Of a stretch of 64,000 nt of DNA, positions 24,621 through 32,920 are shown piece by piece. The stretch is from Nocardia aurea (GTDB taxonomy: Bacteria; Actinomycetota; Actinomycetes; Mycobacteriales; Mycobacteriaceae). The notes under the pieces are model-generated. The model saw nothing but the letters and a program-made list of their open reading frames with translations. It made no database searches and was not told the origin of the DNA. The first letter of the stretch is position 1; each line of letters opens with the position of its first letter. Both the position numbers and the translations under genes were made by a program. Location: the NCBI RefSeq assembly GCF_003123685.1, contig NZ_QCYJ01000021.1:1-64000 (forward strand), in the 5' to 3' direction.

Positions 24621-24800
24621 CTACGCGGGGCCTCGGGCTCCGATTTCGCTGGTGCGCCGGTCATTCCATGTCAGGAGAGCGGCGACCGCGACCCAGCCGA
24701 GCAGATACAGGCAGGCGCGGACCGGATGCCAGTCGGTCGAGAGCAGGGCGATGGTGAGCGCTGCCAGGATCGTGAGAAGGCCTGCGGTTCGTTTCGTCAC
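24621..24800 (-). CDS. Small membrane protein, 59 aa, two hydrophobic helices
   Basis: Starting at a GTG (24798-24800), the minus strand encodes VTKRTAGLLTILAALTIALL, then a short loop STDWHPVR, then a second helix ACLYLLGWVAVAALLTW and a charged C-terminus ending at TAG. The charge pattern (positive ends, two hydrophobic stretches of about 17-18 residues) is that of a real two-helix membrane protein, but no ribosome binding site is evident. Whether it associates with the exporter downstream is unknown. Confidence 0.5.
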   Translation of the reverse strand: MTKRTAGLLTILAALTIALLSTDWHPVRACLYLLGWVAVAALLTWNDRRTSEIGARGPA

Positions 24801-25036
24801 TGGGGAGCCCGTCTGTTGTGGACGACCGTCGGGCGCTCGGAGGTGGAACGCCGAGGTCGGCGTTCCACCATCCCCCGCGCGTTTCGATCGGCGCGGCCCA
24901 GCGATGGAGTTCCGACCGTTTTCATCATATCGAATGGGTCATCGACAGGGAGGTGAATTCCTTCGGTGGGAAAACCCGGTGCCCATAGAGCGGTTGTTTC
25001 GAATGTATTGCCGATCAACTCATCCCGCGAACGGGT

Positions 25037-25309
25037 CTACACCATCGAATGGACGGTGCCCGAGGGGTATGTCAGTTGAACTCCACGTTCACGCGGTGTC
25101 CATCCCTTTCCGAGTGCGTTCCTGATCGCCCGCGCGACCAGTCCCGGCGCGATCACCGTGCCGTATTCGACCCAGGTCACCATGCGTTGGCCGGGCTGGT
25201 CGGCGGACTCCACGACGATCGCATTGTCGGGGTCGTTCGGAGCGACGACCCAGCGGTAGGTCTCACCGTCGACATCGATGATGCGAGTTCCTTTGCGTGC
25301 CAGAGCCAT
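25037..25309 (-). CDS. Hypothetical protein, about 90 aa
   Basis: A small soluble protein with two antiparallel-strand signatures (IIDVDGETYRWVVAPND and RMVTWVEYGTVIAPG), followed by a helix with A-R-A-I-R-N-A-L-G-K-G-W and a basic tail. The pattern looks like a genuine compact alpha/beta protein that occurs as a lone hypothetical in actinomycetes. The frame can also start 12 bases upstream at a TTG. No ribosome binding site is clear for either start. No function is proposed. Confidence 0.6.
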   Translation of the reverse strand: MALARKGTRIIDVDGETYRWVVAPNDPDNAIVVESADQPGQRMVTWVEYGTVIAPGLVARAIRNALGKGWTPRERGVQLTYPSGTVHSMV

Positions 25310-25519
25310 GGACGTATTCAATGTGACATCGACAGTGATGTCGACCGATTTTCTCGCGCCTACTGTCCTCCGTGGAGGCGTAGAAGTGCCCCCGGCGCGG
25401 ACCGTGCCGGAGCAACTTCTCGAGTTCGAGGCCGAAAGCTTTCGGCGTGTGCGGTTCCCGCGCCCATGGTCGCGGCGGCCGAGGCCGCGACGGGCGCGTT
25501 CAGGCTGTGCGAATCACAC

Positions 25520-26059
25520 TCAGCCGCAGGAGTTTCGCTCGTCGAGTTTGACCACCGACAGGACCGCCTCACCTTCACCGAAGGGCGTGCCCGGTGCCGG
25601 GGTCTGGCTCACGACGATCCAATTCCGGTCGTTGACCTGCATTCGGCCTTTACCGGTCGCGTCGGACGAGCGGGAGTAGAACACTCCCGCTGCCTGGATC
25701 GTGTTCTGGGCGGTTTGCAGATTCATGCAGACGACATTCGGCATGATCGCCTCGGCCGCCGCACTGTTCGGCGCTGCTTCCAGCGGAGAGCTGGATGCCG
25801 CGACCGGAGGTGCGGAACTCGGCGCGGCTCTCAGCGGAGAACTCGATACCGCCGCCGACACCGTGGATCTCGGTGCCGGGGAGGAAGTCGATGCGGCGGA
25901 GGACTTTCCGCCATCGGTGTCGGACGCGCAACCGGTCACGCCGACCAGGAGTAGTCCGCCGACGAGCGCCGCACCCCACACCAGGGCGCGAGTTCGAGAC
26001 GGTGCACCTTCGCGCGGCTGTCCGGTGTTGCCCACCGGCGGATCTTGCTGACGGTTCAT
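25520..26059 (-). CDS. Lipoprotein-like protein with a PASTA domain
   Basis: The 179-residue protein has a cytoplasmic lead of about 23 residues, a hydrophobic helix ending in LLLVGVTGC (Cys44, a plausible lipobox), a long Ser/Ala/Pro linker and a C-terminal PASTA-like domain. The last part reads IMPNVVCMNLQTAQNTIQAA and ends in VVSQTPAPGTPFGEGEAVLSVV. PASTA domains bind peptidoglycan stem fragments or beta-lactams, so a cell-wall location is likely. GGGGAG lies eight bases before the ATG. A second cysteine near the C-terminus may pair with Cys111. Confidence 0.78.
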   Translation of the reverse strand: MNRQQDPPVGNTGQPREGAPSRTRALVWGAALVGGLLLVGVTGCASDTDGGKSSAASTSSPAPRSTVSAAVSSSPLRAAPSSAPPVAASSSPLEAAPNSAAAEAIMPNVVCMNLQTAQNTIQAAGVFYSRSSDATGKGRMQVNDRNWIVVSQTPAPGTPFGEGEAVLSVVKLDERNSCG

Positions 26060-26587
26060 GCGGTTACTCCCCAGGTCCGATGGCTGAGCGAACGATCGGC
26101 ATGTAGCCGTCTCCCCCCGACAGGAGTCGTCGCCTCGCCATATGATGCCCTGTCCGACTGTCGATTTCCCCGCAATGGCGAAAGCGAGCTCGATGGAAAT
26201 CCCTGAACTGGCAAATGATCGGCGACCGGAGACTCCGACGGAGGCCGTACGGTAGCGACGGCACCGACGCGTGATCGTGCCGACGGCGGCCGCGCTGAAC
26301 AACACGTGGGCGCGACGCCGACCGAACGATCGAGGTACCCGTAGGACTCGAGAGCGGCCGAGCGGTGGACGGGCCGGACCCGACGGCGTCGTTTTCGCCG
26401 CCGATCCGGTCTCCCGGCGGCACGGGAGGTACGGCACTGCGGTCGAACGCGCACACCTCGAGCGCTTCGGACCAGGTACCCGTACGGCACCGCTCGCGCG
26501 GGCGGGGGACCTGCCCTACCGCGGCCGATGCGAAGATGGGCTCGCGACCGAACGCTCGTATTCGGCGGGAGCCGGAAGGGAATCTGT
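26060..26587. other. 528-bp gap without a supported gene
   Basis: Open frames on both strands are Arg/Pro-rich. The 10-mer CGAACGATCG occurs near 26089 and again near 26324, and AGGTACCCGTA occurs near 26334 and again near 26475. These could be regulatory words, but no factor can be named. Promoters for the divergent lipoprotein and flavoprotein genes should lie here. Confidence 0.35.
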
Positions 26588-27223
26588 ATGCGCACGGATA
26601 TCGATCCGGACGAACTGGGGCACGGCGATTTCTACAAGATCCTGACCAGCGTCGTAGTTCCCAGACCGATCGCGTGGGTCTCGACCCGCTCGGCGGCGGG
26701 GGTCGACAATCTCGCCCCGCATTCGTTCTTCACGGTCTCGTGCGTGCAGCCGCCGATGGTGCAGTTCACTTCGGTGGGTAGGAAGGACTCGTTGCGCAAT
26801 GTGCTGGAGACCGGGGAGTTCGTGGTCTGCCTGGCCGCCGAATCGATGTTCGAGCGGGTGAATGCCACCGGGACCGACTTCCCGGCCGAGGTGTCGGAAT
26901 TCGCCGAGGTCGGGCTGACCCCGGAACCGAGTGCGACCGTGGCGCCGCCTCGGGTCGCGCAGTCGCCGGTCGCCTTGGAATGCAGGCTGGAACACGCGCT
27001 CGAACTCGGTGATTCGACCGTGGTCATCGGCCGGGTATCGCACGCCGCGATCGATTCGGATGTCTTCGAGACCGATTCGCGTGGCAACAGCCTGCCCGCG
27101 ATCGAACGGCTGCGTCCGCTGTCTCGGCTCGGCCGCAACGAATGGGCGACGATCGGCGCGGTACTCGACATCACCCGAATTCCCTACGACCAGTGGCCGG
27201 GGCATTTCCGCCGCGAGGATTGA
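26588..27223 (+). CDS. Flavin reductase-like FMN-binding protein
   Basis: The 211-residue protein matches the flavin-reductase-like split-barrel family. It opens with FYKILTSVVVPRPIAWVSTRSAAGVDNLAPHSFF, in which PRPIAWVST and the N-L-A-P-H-S-F-F segment contact FMN in the family, and continues with LRNVLETGEFVVCLA and a long beta-rich C-terminal half. An AAGGGAA site lies upstream of the ATG. The family includes reductases of two-component monooxygenases and single-component FMN enzymes. The partner is not evident here. Confidence 0.85.
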   Translation: MRTDIDPDELGHGDFYKILTSVVVPRPIAWVSTRSAAGVDNLAPHSFFTVSCVQPPMVQFTSVGRKDSLRNVLETGEFVVCLAAESMFERVNATGTDFPAEVSEFAEVGLTPEPSATVAPPRVAQSPVALECRLEHALELGDSTVVIGRVSHAAIDSDVFETDSRGNSLPAIERLRPLSRLGRNEWATIGAVLDITRIPYDQWPGHFRRED

Positions 27224-27719
27224 CGGCGGAGCCGATGGGTACCGGGTGAGCCGCTACTCGTTTCGGGCGGCGACGTTCCCGAATATTCGGCCGAAGTGAA
27301 TCGGACGTCGCGTGCGGTCTCGGCGTTCGGCAGTTCATGAAACGACCCTCGATTATTCGCCGTTCAACATTTCGTGTAAGTAGTGGACTACCCGAATTCG
27401 GGATAATTCTCCGGTGCGCTTTCATAGCAGACGCGCGGGTCGTAACCTGGTTCTATCCCATTCATCACCGGCATAGCGCGCCGAATATTCGACGTTCTGT
27501 CCGTGATCATGGAGAAGAATTACGGTGGTCTGCGATTCATGTAGAAGATCGTCGAACGCGACAATATCGCGGACCCGAACATTATCGCCAGTGGGTCGAC
27601 AGCTCGTGTTGGCGCTGCGGTCGGTCCCCGTCGGAACACCGGGTGTGTCGGATTCGGATCGCCGAACGCGGATTCGTGCGGCGTGGGAAATCGGCACCTA
27701 TCACATCGAAGGAATCGTC
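27224..27719. other. 496-bp gap, less GC-rich, regulatory in appearance
   Basis: No frame has convincing codon use. The stretch is lower in GC than its neighbours and contains the inverted repeat at 27378-27393, which resembles the repeats upstream of the alpha-dioxygenase and protease genes. Confidence 0.4.
27378..27393. promoter_or_regulatory. Inverted repeat AAGTAG-N4-CTACCC, possible regulon site
   Basis: The two arms (27378-27383 and 27388-27393) match GAGTAG-N4-CTACTC at 29647 with one change in each arm. The core GTAG-TGGA-CTAC is a perfect inverted repeat. It lies about 330 bases upstream of the nuclease-like gene, farther than the other copies. Confidence 0.4.
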
Positions 27720-28628
27720 ATGTTCGAGGCAGTGCAGCTCTTCTGGTCACCCGCCGGTGTCAGCATGCCCTCGCTGAACACCAAATCGTTACTCGACATC
27801 CACGACGGGGACACCCCGAATATCCGGATGCCGGTGCGCATGCTGTCGATCGACACTCCCGAAGTCACCGCGGGTTCACAACAGGGCGCGGATCGCGTGG
27901 ACGAGAAGTTCGCCCAACTCGCGCGGTGGATTCGGGAGCGTCCCGCCGATGTCCCGGTGTCGCGCCGCTACGCCGAATTCCTGCTCCCGAAACTCGACAC
28001 CGGCAAGGCCGGGACATTGCAGTTCGCCCAGGGGACGCAGGCGGCCGATTTCGCCGAATCGAACGCGGCGCGACGATTGACGCGCCCGGACGGAAGAAAA
28101 CGGTCGCTGTTCGTCCGCACCGCCGATGCGCCGTTCGACACCAATGGCCGCCTGCTCGCCTATCTCGCCCCGAACTATTCGAAGGCGGAGCGGGAAACGT
28201 TGACCCGCGAACAGCGCTCGACCTTCAATCTCGACATGGTGCGCTCGGGTTGGGCCGCGCCGTTCGTCCTCTACCCGTCGATACCGGGTGAGCTGGATCT
28301 GCCGCTGTTCCTCGAAGCGGCGGACGAGGCCGTCACCGCCGGACGTGGTATCTGGGATGTGCCCGAGACCATGCCCGCCTACGAATATCGTTCGGTCGAG
28401 CGGCTTTTCGGCATCGCGGAGGCCATCGTCGGCGGAAAGCCGGTATCGGAGCCGTTCGGATGGCGCGAACGGTACTGCGTCGACATCCGAACGCGAGTGC
28501 TGGTCGGGCCGGAGGACTACTTCGAGATCGACCCGATCTATCGACTGTTCCTCTGGCCCACCGATGTGCGAGAGGCCGTCAGCAGACTCAACCTGACACC
28601 CTCGCCGAGGTTGGTCGGGGTCCGATAG
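27720..28628 (+). CDS. Staphylococcal-nuclease-like (TNase-fold) protein
   Basis: The 302-residue protein has the start of an OB-fold nuclease: IHDGDTPNIRMPVRMLSIDTPE matches the D-G-D-T...R-L-x-x-I-D-A/T-P-E signature of thermonucleases. The later part has NTNGRLLAYL-like and LDMVRSGWA segments that fit the G-R-x-L-A...N-x-x-M/L-V-x-x-G-x-A motif. Insertions make it about twice the size of the classical nuclease domain. There is no signal peptide, so it would act in the cytosol. Catalytic Arg/Glu/Arg residues were not all placed with certainty. An AAGGAA site precedes the ATG at 27720. Confidence 0.75.
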   Translation: MFEAVQLFWSPAGVSMPSLNTKSLLDIHDGDTPNIRMPVRMLSIDTPEVTAGSQQGADRVDEKFAQLARWIRERPADVPVSRRYAEFLLPKLDTGKAGTLQFAQGTQAADFAESNAARRLTRPDGRKRSLFVRTADAPFDTNGRLLAYLAPNYSKAERETLTREQRSTFNLDMVRSGWAAPFVLYPSIPGELDLPLFLEAADEAVTAGRGIWDVPETMPAYEYRSVERLFGIAEAIVGGKPVSEPFGWRERYCVDIRTRVLVGPEDYFEIDPIYRLFLWPTDVREAVSRLNLTPSPRLVGVR

Positions 28629-28670
28629 CCCTGTATCGGGCCAGGCACACGGTTCGGCGTCCGCCGGTAT

Positions 28671-29411
28671 TCATCGGTGACCCGATCGTGCCGCGGCGAT
28701 CACCCGCACGGTCGCGGGGGCACCGGTCGCGATGCGCAGACCGAGGCGACGGACCGCGTCCTCGAACCCGCGTTGGCGGTCCAGGGCGCGGTCTCGCAAC
28801 GCGGTGTACGACTCACCGCGTTCCGGGGTGACTCGTACCGACAGTTCGAGCAGATCGAGGTCGGCGATCCGCCATCGTTCGGCGTCGACCGCCAGATCCC
28901 CCACGCGCAGCTTCGTCCATCGCGTGGACGCGATCGGACCGAAGGCCAGGAGGTGGTCGACCGCGACGCCGGGTGGTGTGCAGCCGACCAGAAACCGGCG
29001 CTGAGCGGGGGCGAGGTCGGTGGTGACGTCGGTGCCGAGCACCACGGCATCGTGGAGCGCTCCGGCCGGTCGCTCGCTGACCACCGAGGCGGACAGCTCA
29101 CGATATTCGCCGTTCCAGTTCTCTTCGACGCGATATCGCAGCCCGGCCTCGGTGAAGGGCGTGCTCCAGCTCCCGAGTAGCTGCTCGGGGAGGCAGGGGC
29201 ACAGGGTGACGGTGAGGTCGTCGCTCGGCCCGCTCCGTATCCGGATGATGATCCGGTTCGACAGCAGAGTCGACGTCGCGCCACCGTCGGGCCGAGGTTC
29301 GGCGAACCAGACGCGGCGGTCGATCGTCGGACGACCGGTGGTTTCCAGTCGGGTCAGCGCGGCCGCGACGTCGCCGTCGAGGTCGACCTTGATGTCGATC
29401 GGACTGATCAC
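28671..29411 (-). CDS. CYTH-like domain protein
   Basis: The 246-residue protein begins with the alternating strand pattern of the triphosphate tunnel fold: VDRR-like TIDRRVWFAE, then the basic strand LLSNRIIIRIRSG, then LTVTLCPC. A later YRVEENWNGEYRELSASV resembles the central tunnel strands of CYTH proteins. The canonical ExExK at the very N-terminus is replaced by D-I-K-V-D-L-D, so catalytic competence is doubtful. It is divergent from the alpha-dioxygenase gene, with 338 bases between them. Assignment is by fold pattern only. Confidence 0.6.
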   Translation of the reverse strand: MISPIDIKVDLDGDVAAALTRLETTGRPTIDRRVWFAEPRPDGGATSTLLSNRIIIRIRSGPSDDLTVTLCPCLPEQLLGSWSTPFTEAGLRYRVEENWNGEYRELSASVVSERPAGALHDAVVLGTDVTTDLAPAQRRFLVGCTPPGVAVDHLLAFGPIASTRWTKLRVGDLAVDAERWRIADLDLLELSVRVTPERGESYTALRDRALDRQRGFEDAVRRLGLRIATGAPATVRVIAAARSGHR

Positions 29412-29646
29412 CCGAGCACCTTTCCCGCGTCTGCCCCCGCAGCGCTGTCGAAGACAGCGTTGTCCGGATCGGTCGGGGTCGGCGCGCGTACCGCGCTACC
29501 CGATTGCTCGGATCCACACGCGTCGCCACCGTCGGACCCCGGTGCTACCGGCCTGTGACCGGGTGGCTGCTCGGGCCGCAGGGGTGGCTCGGGAGAGTGC
29601 GTCGACCTCGAGCGGTCCACGACTCCGCCGCGACGATCGGGGTGTG

Positions 29647-29662
29647 GAGTAGCCGACTACTC
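29647..29662. promoter_or_regulatory. Perfect inverted repeat GAGTAG-N4-CTACTC upstream of the alpha-dioxygenase gene
   Basis: The arms 29647-29652 and 29657-29662 are exact reverse complements around CCGA. The element ends 88 bases before the ATG at 29750. Related elements precede the protease/hydrolase fusion (35601) and the V8-like protease (37676) at similar distances, which suggests a common DNA-binding regulator. Confidence 0.55.
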
Positions 29663-29749
29663 GTGACGGGCACGACACCACGTCGAAGACTGGGGTCCGA
29701 TTCGATTTCGGGCACGTCAGAGCCCGTGCCAGCCACCCGGAGGTCCTTC

Positions 29750-31654
29750 ATGGTCAGCACAGAATCGACACATTCACCGCAGGTGACCAGCCCGCGGCCA
29801 CCGCCGCGCCGCCTGCCGCCCGTCACCCGCGTGCTGGTCGCGGCGGCCGAGGCGATCGATCGCGGGATCGGCTGGTTCCGACTGCCCACCCCGGCGGGTC
29901 TGGCCGTTCTCGTCGGTCTGCGCAGCCGACTGCGCGCCGACAATCTCTTCGACACCGGACCACATCCGGACGGACCGCTGTCGCCGGACGAATCTCCCGG
30001 CAGCGCGAACCTGCGGGGGCGAACCATCGACGGTGCCTACAACAGTCTCACCGATCCGCGCGCGGGTTCGGTCGGTTGCCGGTTCGGGCGCAATGTAGCC
30101 CTGGAACACACCTACCCGGAGGACTCCGACCGGATACTGGAACCCAATCCGCGCCGGATCAGTCGGGAGTTGTTGACCCGTGGACAGTTCCAGCCCGCCA
30201 CGACGTTGAATCTGCTGGCGGCGGCCTGGATCCAATTCGAGGTCCACGACTGGGTCAGTCACGGGGACACCGAGACCGAACCGTGGCGGGTGCCGGTGGC
30301 CGATCGGGATCCGTGGCCGGACCCGCCGATGACGATCCTGCGCACCCCGACCGTGTCCAGCCCCGAGCCCGGCGGCCCCCAGACCTACACGACCCGCGAA
30401 TCCCACTGGTGGGATGCCTCCCAGATCTACGGCAGCACAGCGAAATTCGCCGAAGCACTGCGGACGGGAAAGCGGGGCCGACTCGAGGTCGACGAGCTGG
30501 GATTGCCACCGCTGGATGTCGAGGGCCTGATGGATCTGTCCAGCACGGCGGCCAACGCCTGGGTCGGTCTCGCGCTGCTGCATTCGCTGTTCATGCGCGA
30601 ACACAACGCGATCTGCGAGCGCCTCGCCCGCCGCTACCCGGACATGGACGACGACCGGCTCTACGACACCGCCCGCCTGGTGAATTCGGCATTGCTCGCC
30701 AAGATCCACACCATCGACTGGACGCCCGCGATCATCGCCCATCCCACCACCGTCGCCGCCATGCGCGCCAACTGGTTCGGTGTGCTGGGGGAGCGGATCG
30801 CGCGTCGGTTCGGCCGGATCAGCGGCAACGAAGTCCTGTGCGGCATACCCGGATCCGCCGTCGAGGACCACGGCGTTCCGTACTCGCTGACCGAGGAATT
30901 CGTCGCCATGTACCGGATGCATCCGCTCATCCCCGACGACTTCGTGGTCCGCAGTCTCGCCGACGACAGCGTCGTCGCCGAGCACACCCTGCCCGACCTG
31001 GGGATCGCTCACATCCGCGAGCGCCTGGCCGAGACGTCGATGGATGCCCTGCTCTACTCGTTCGGTCGCGCCAACCCCGGCGCGCTGACCCTGCACAACT
31101 ATCCGATCCACCTACAGAAACTCGAACGCCCCGGGCACCCGGTGATGGATCTGGCGACCGTGGACATCCTGCGCGTGCGAGAACGAGGAGTGCCGCGCTA
31201 CAACGAGTTCCGCCGACAGATGCGCCTGGCGCCGGCCACCTCCTTCGAGGAATTGACCGACAATCCGGCGTGGGCGCGCGAACTCGCTCAGGTCTACCGC
31301 GACGTGGAGGACGTCGACCTCATGGTCGGGCTCTACGCCGAACCCAAACCGCCCGGATTCGGCTTCAGCGACACCGCGTTCCGGGTGTTCGTGCTCATGG
31401 CATCGCGCCGACTGTCGGCCGACCGGTTCTTCACCACCGACTTCCGTCCCGAGGTCTACACCGAGGCCGGAATGGCCTGGGTCCGTGACAACTCCATGCG
31501 CAGCGTGCTGCTGCGTCATTTCCCCACCTTGGCACCCGCACTCGACGGCGTCGCCAACCCGTTCGCTCCGTGGCGCAGCCTCGCTGGGCGACACAACACA
31601 GCTCCGCGACACAGCACAGCCCCGCGACACAGCGCCGCCGCTCGGCGGGAGTAG
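29750..31654 (+). CDS. Fatty acid alpha-dioxygenase (alpha-DOX-like heme peroxidase family)
   Basis: The 634-residue protein carries the alpha-DOX landmarks of the animal heme peroxidase superfamily. The distal His is in EVHDWVSHGDTE (His166), the catalytic Tyr and proximal His are in MYRMHPLIPDDF (Tyr388, His391; the three-residue spacing equals that of plant alpha-DOX), and LFMREHNAICERL and LLAKIHTIDWTPAI match long plant-like stretches. The reaction is stereospecific addition of O2 at the alpha carbon of a fatty acid, giving a 2-hydroperoxy acid that decarboxylates to an aldehyde. No signal peptide is present. The ATG has GGAGG six bases upstream. The catalase-like gene follows after 16 bases and may handle the peroxide product. 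The C-terminus has a short repeat. Confidence 0.9.
   Translation: MVSTESTHSPQVTSPRPPPRRLPPVTRVLVAAAEAIDRGIGWFRLPTPAGLAVLVGLRSRLRADNLFDTGPHPDGPLSPDESPGSANLRGRTIDGAYNSLTDPRAGSVGCRFGRNVALEHTYPEDSDRILEPNPRRISRELLTRGQFQPATTLNLLAAAWIQFEVHDWVSHGDTETEPWRVPVADRDPWPDPPMTILRTPTVSSPEPGGPQTYTTRESHWWDASQIYGSTAKFAEALRTGKRGRLEVDELGLPPLDVEGLMDLSSTAANAWVGLALLHSLFMREHNAICERLARRYPDMDDDRLYDTARLVNSALLAKIHTIDWTPAIIAHPTTVAAMRANWFGVLGERIARRFGRISGNEVLCGIPGSAVEDHGVPYSLTEEFVAMYRMHPLIPDDFVVRSLADDSVVAEHTLPDLGIAHIRERLAETSMDALLYSFGRANPGALTLHNYPIHLQKLERPGHPVMDLATVDILRVRERGVPRYNEFRRQMRLAPATSFEELTDNPAWARELAQVYRDVEDVDLMVGLYAEPKPPGFGFSDTAFRVFVLMASRRLSADRFFTTDFRPEVYTEAGMAWVRDNSMRSVLLRHFPTLAPALDGVANPFAPWRSLAGRHNTAPRHSTAPRHSAAARRE
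31589..31642 (+). repeat. Three tandem 18-bp units at the 3' end of the alpha-dioxygenase gene
   Basis: Units start at 31589, 31607 and 31625 with consensus CGACACARCACAGCYCCG; the third unit is more diverged. They are in frame and encode RHNTAP, RHSTAP and RHSAAA at the C-terminus. Copy number could vary between strains without breaking the frame. Confidence 0.75.
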
Positions 31655-31670
31655 GAAGGAAGCGACCACG

Positions 31671-32795
31671 ATGACCGATCTCGTTGCACCGCACGCGACC
31701 GAGCAGGCCTACCTGCGCTACCGCGACGACCTCGAACACCCGCGTCCCGACGAAGAGGGCGATATCGACAAGATCATCACGGTCCTGCGATCGAACCTCG
31801 AAAAGGCCTACCGGACCTACAAACACGGCCTGCGCGACGCCCACGCGAAAAGTCACGGCATCCTGCGCGGCGAACTCACCGTCCACGCGAACCTACCGTC
31901 CGAACTCGCCCAGGGGCTGTTCGCGGCCCCCGCCACCTATCCGGTCATCGCCAGGCTGTCCAGTACCTCGGGCGTGATCCGCAGCGATCAGCTGCGCGGC
32001 GTGCGGGGCCTGGGAATCAAGGTCATCGGCGTGGACGGCCCACGCATATTGCCCGACGACAGCGCGAGCACCCAGGACTTCATCATGGTCACCCACCGTG
32101 AATTCCTCTTCGCCGACGCCCACGCCTACCTCACCCGGGGAATGCCGACCGCGTGGGTGCTCGCGCGGCTGCCCGACACCGTCCTGAAAACGGGCAGCAC
32201 CGTGCTGTCCGCGCTCGACGCGCACGTGCTGCGGCGTATCGGACGTCCGGTTCCCCCCAACCTGGGTGTGTTCATCCGGCCCAACACCCACATCCTGGGT
32301 GAGACCTTCTACTCCTCGGCGCCGCTGCGCTACGGCGACTACGTCGCGAAGATCCTCTACACCCCGGTCTCACCGGAGGTGAGCGCGCTCGCGGGCACAC
32401 CGGTCGGCCACGACGCGGGCGTCAACGCCCACCAGGACATGATCGTCGACTTCTTCGCCGAGCACAGTGCCGAATACGAGTTGCGTGTGCAACTGTGCAC
32501 CGATCCCGAGACGATGCCGATCGAGGACGCCACCGTCGCGTGGCCGGAGGCCGATTCACCGCACCGCCCGGTGGCGACCATCCGCTTCGACCGCCAGGAT
32601 CCCTACACGCCCGAGCGGCGAGCCTTCGGCGACGATGTGCTGTCCTTCAATTCCTGGCGCGGGCTCGAAGCCCATCGGCCGCTGGGATCGATCAACCGGC
32701 TCAAGAAACGTGTCTACGAGGCGTCGAGCAACTACCGGCACCACGTCAACAACGCCCCCCGCGTCGAACCCACCGCCGACCGACTTCCCCGATGA
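31671..32795 (+). CDS. Catalase-family heme protein
   Basis: The 374-residue protein belongs to the shortened catalase-like group. Recognisable parts are the distal-side GELTVHANLP (a single His preceded by hydrophobic strands), the IARLSSTSGV strand, RGLGIKVIGVDG, and STQDFIMVTHREFLFAD corresponding to the catalase Q-D-F/L...N-x-P-x-F-F/L region. The usual proximal heme motif R-x-F-x-Y is not present at the expected C-terminal place, so true catalase activity is uncertain. A peroxygenase or hydroperoxide-processing role next to alpha-DOX is plausible. AGGAAGGA lies ten bases before the ATG. Confidence 0.85.
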   Translation: MTDLVAPHATEQAYLRYRDDLEHPRPDEEGDIDKIITVLRSNLEKAYRTYKHGLRDAHAKSHGILRGELTVHANLPSELAQGLFAAPATYPVIARLSSTSGVIRSDQLRGVRGLGIKVIGVDGPRILPDDSASTQDFIMVTHREFLFADAHAYLTRGMPTAWVLARLPDTVLKTGSTVLSALDAHVLRRIGRPVPPNLGVFIRPNTHILGETFYSSAPLRYGDYVAKILYTPVSPEVSALAGTPVGHDAGVNAHQDMIVDFFAEHSAEYELRVQLCTDPETMPIEDATVAWPEADSPHRPVATIRFDRQDPYTPERRAFGDDVLSFNSWRGLEAHRPLGSINRLKKRVYEASSNYRHHVNNAPRVEPTADRLPR

Positions 32796-32906
32796 CCACC
32801 GCGCCGCCCGTGCCCCCACCGCCGTCCTCGGCGGCGGTGGTCGGCGCAGACGCCGCCGTAGGGCGTTTACCTGCGAAAACCCATCCCGGAGTGAGCGCGC
32901 GAGAAC

Positions 32907-32912
32907 TAGAAT
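32907..32912 (+). promoter_or_regulatory. Possible -10 element for leaderless transcription of the LuxR-type gene
   Basis: TAGAAT in an unusually AT-rich patch lies eight bases before the ATG at 32921, and no ribosome binding site is present. This is the arrangement of leaderless actinobacterial genes. No good -35 is visible. Confidence 0.3.
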
Positions 32913-32920
32913 TACTACTC

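Noticed and set aside
32792..32920. Upstream start of the LuxR-type gene overlapping the catalase-like stop
   Set aside because: The extra 43 residues are Pro/Ala-rich and unlike LAL N-termini; the ATG at 32921 with a TAGAAT box is more natural. The overlap is still possible.
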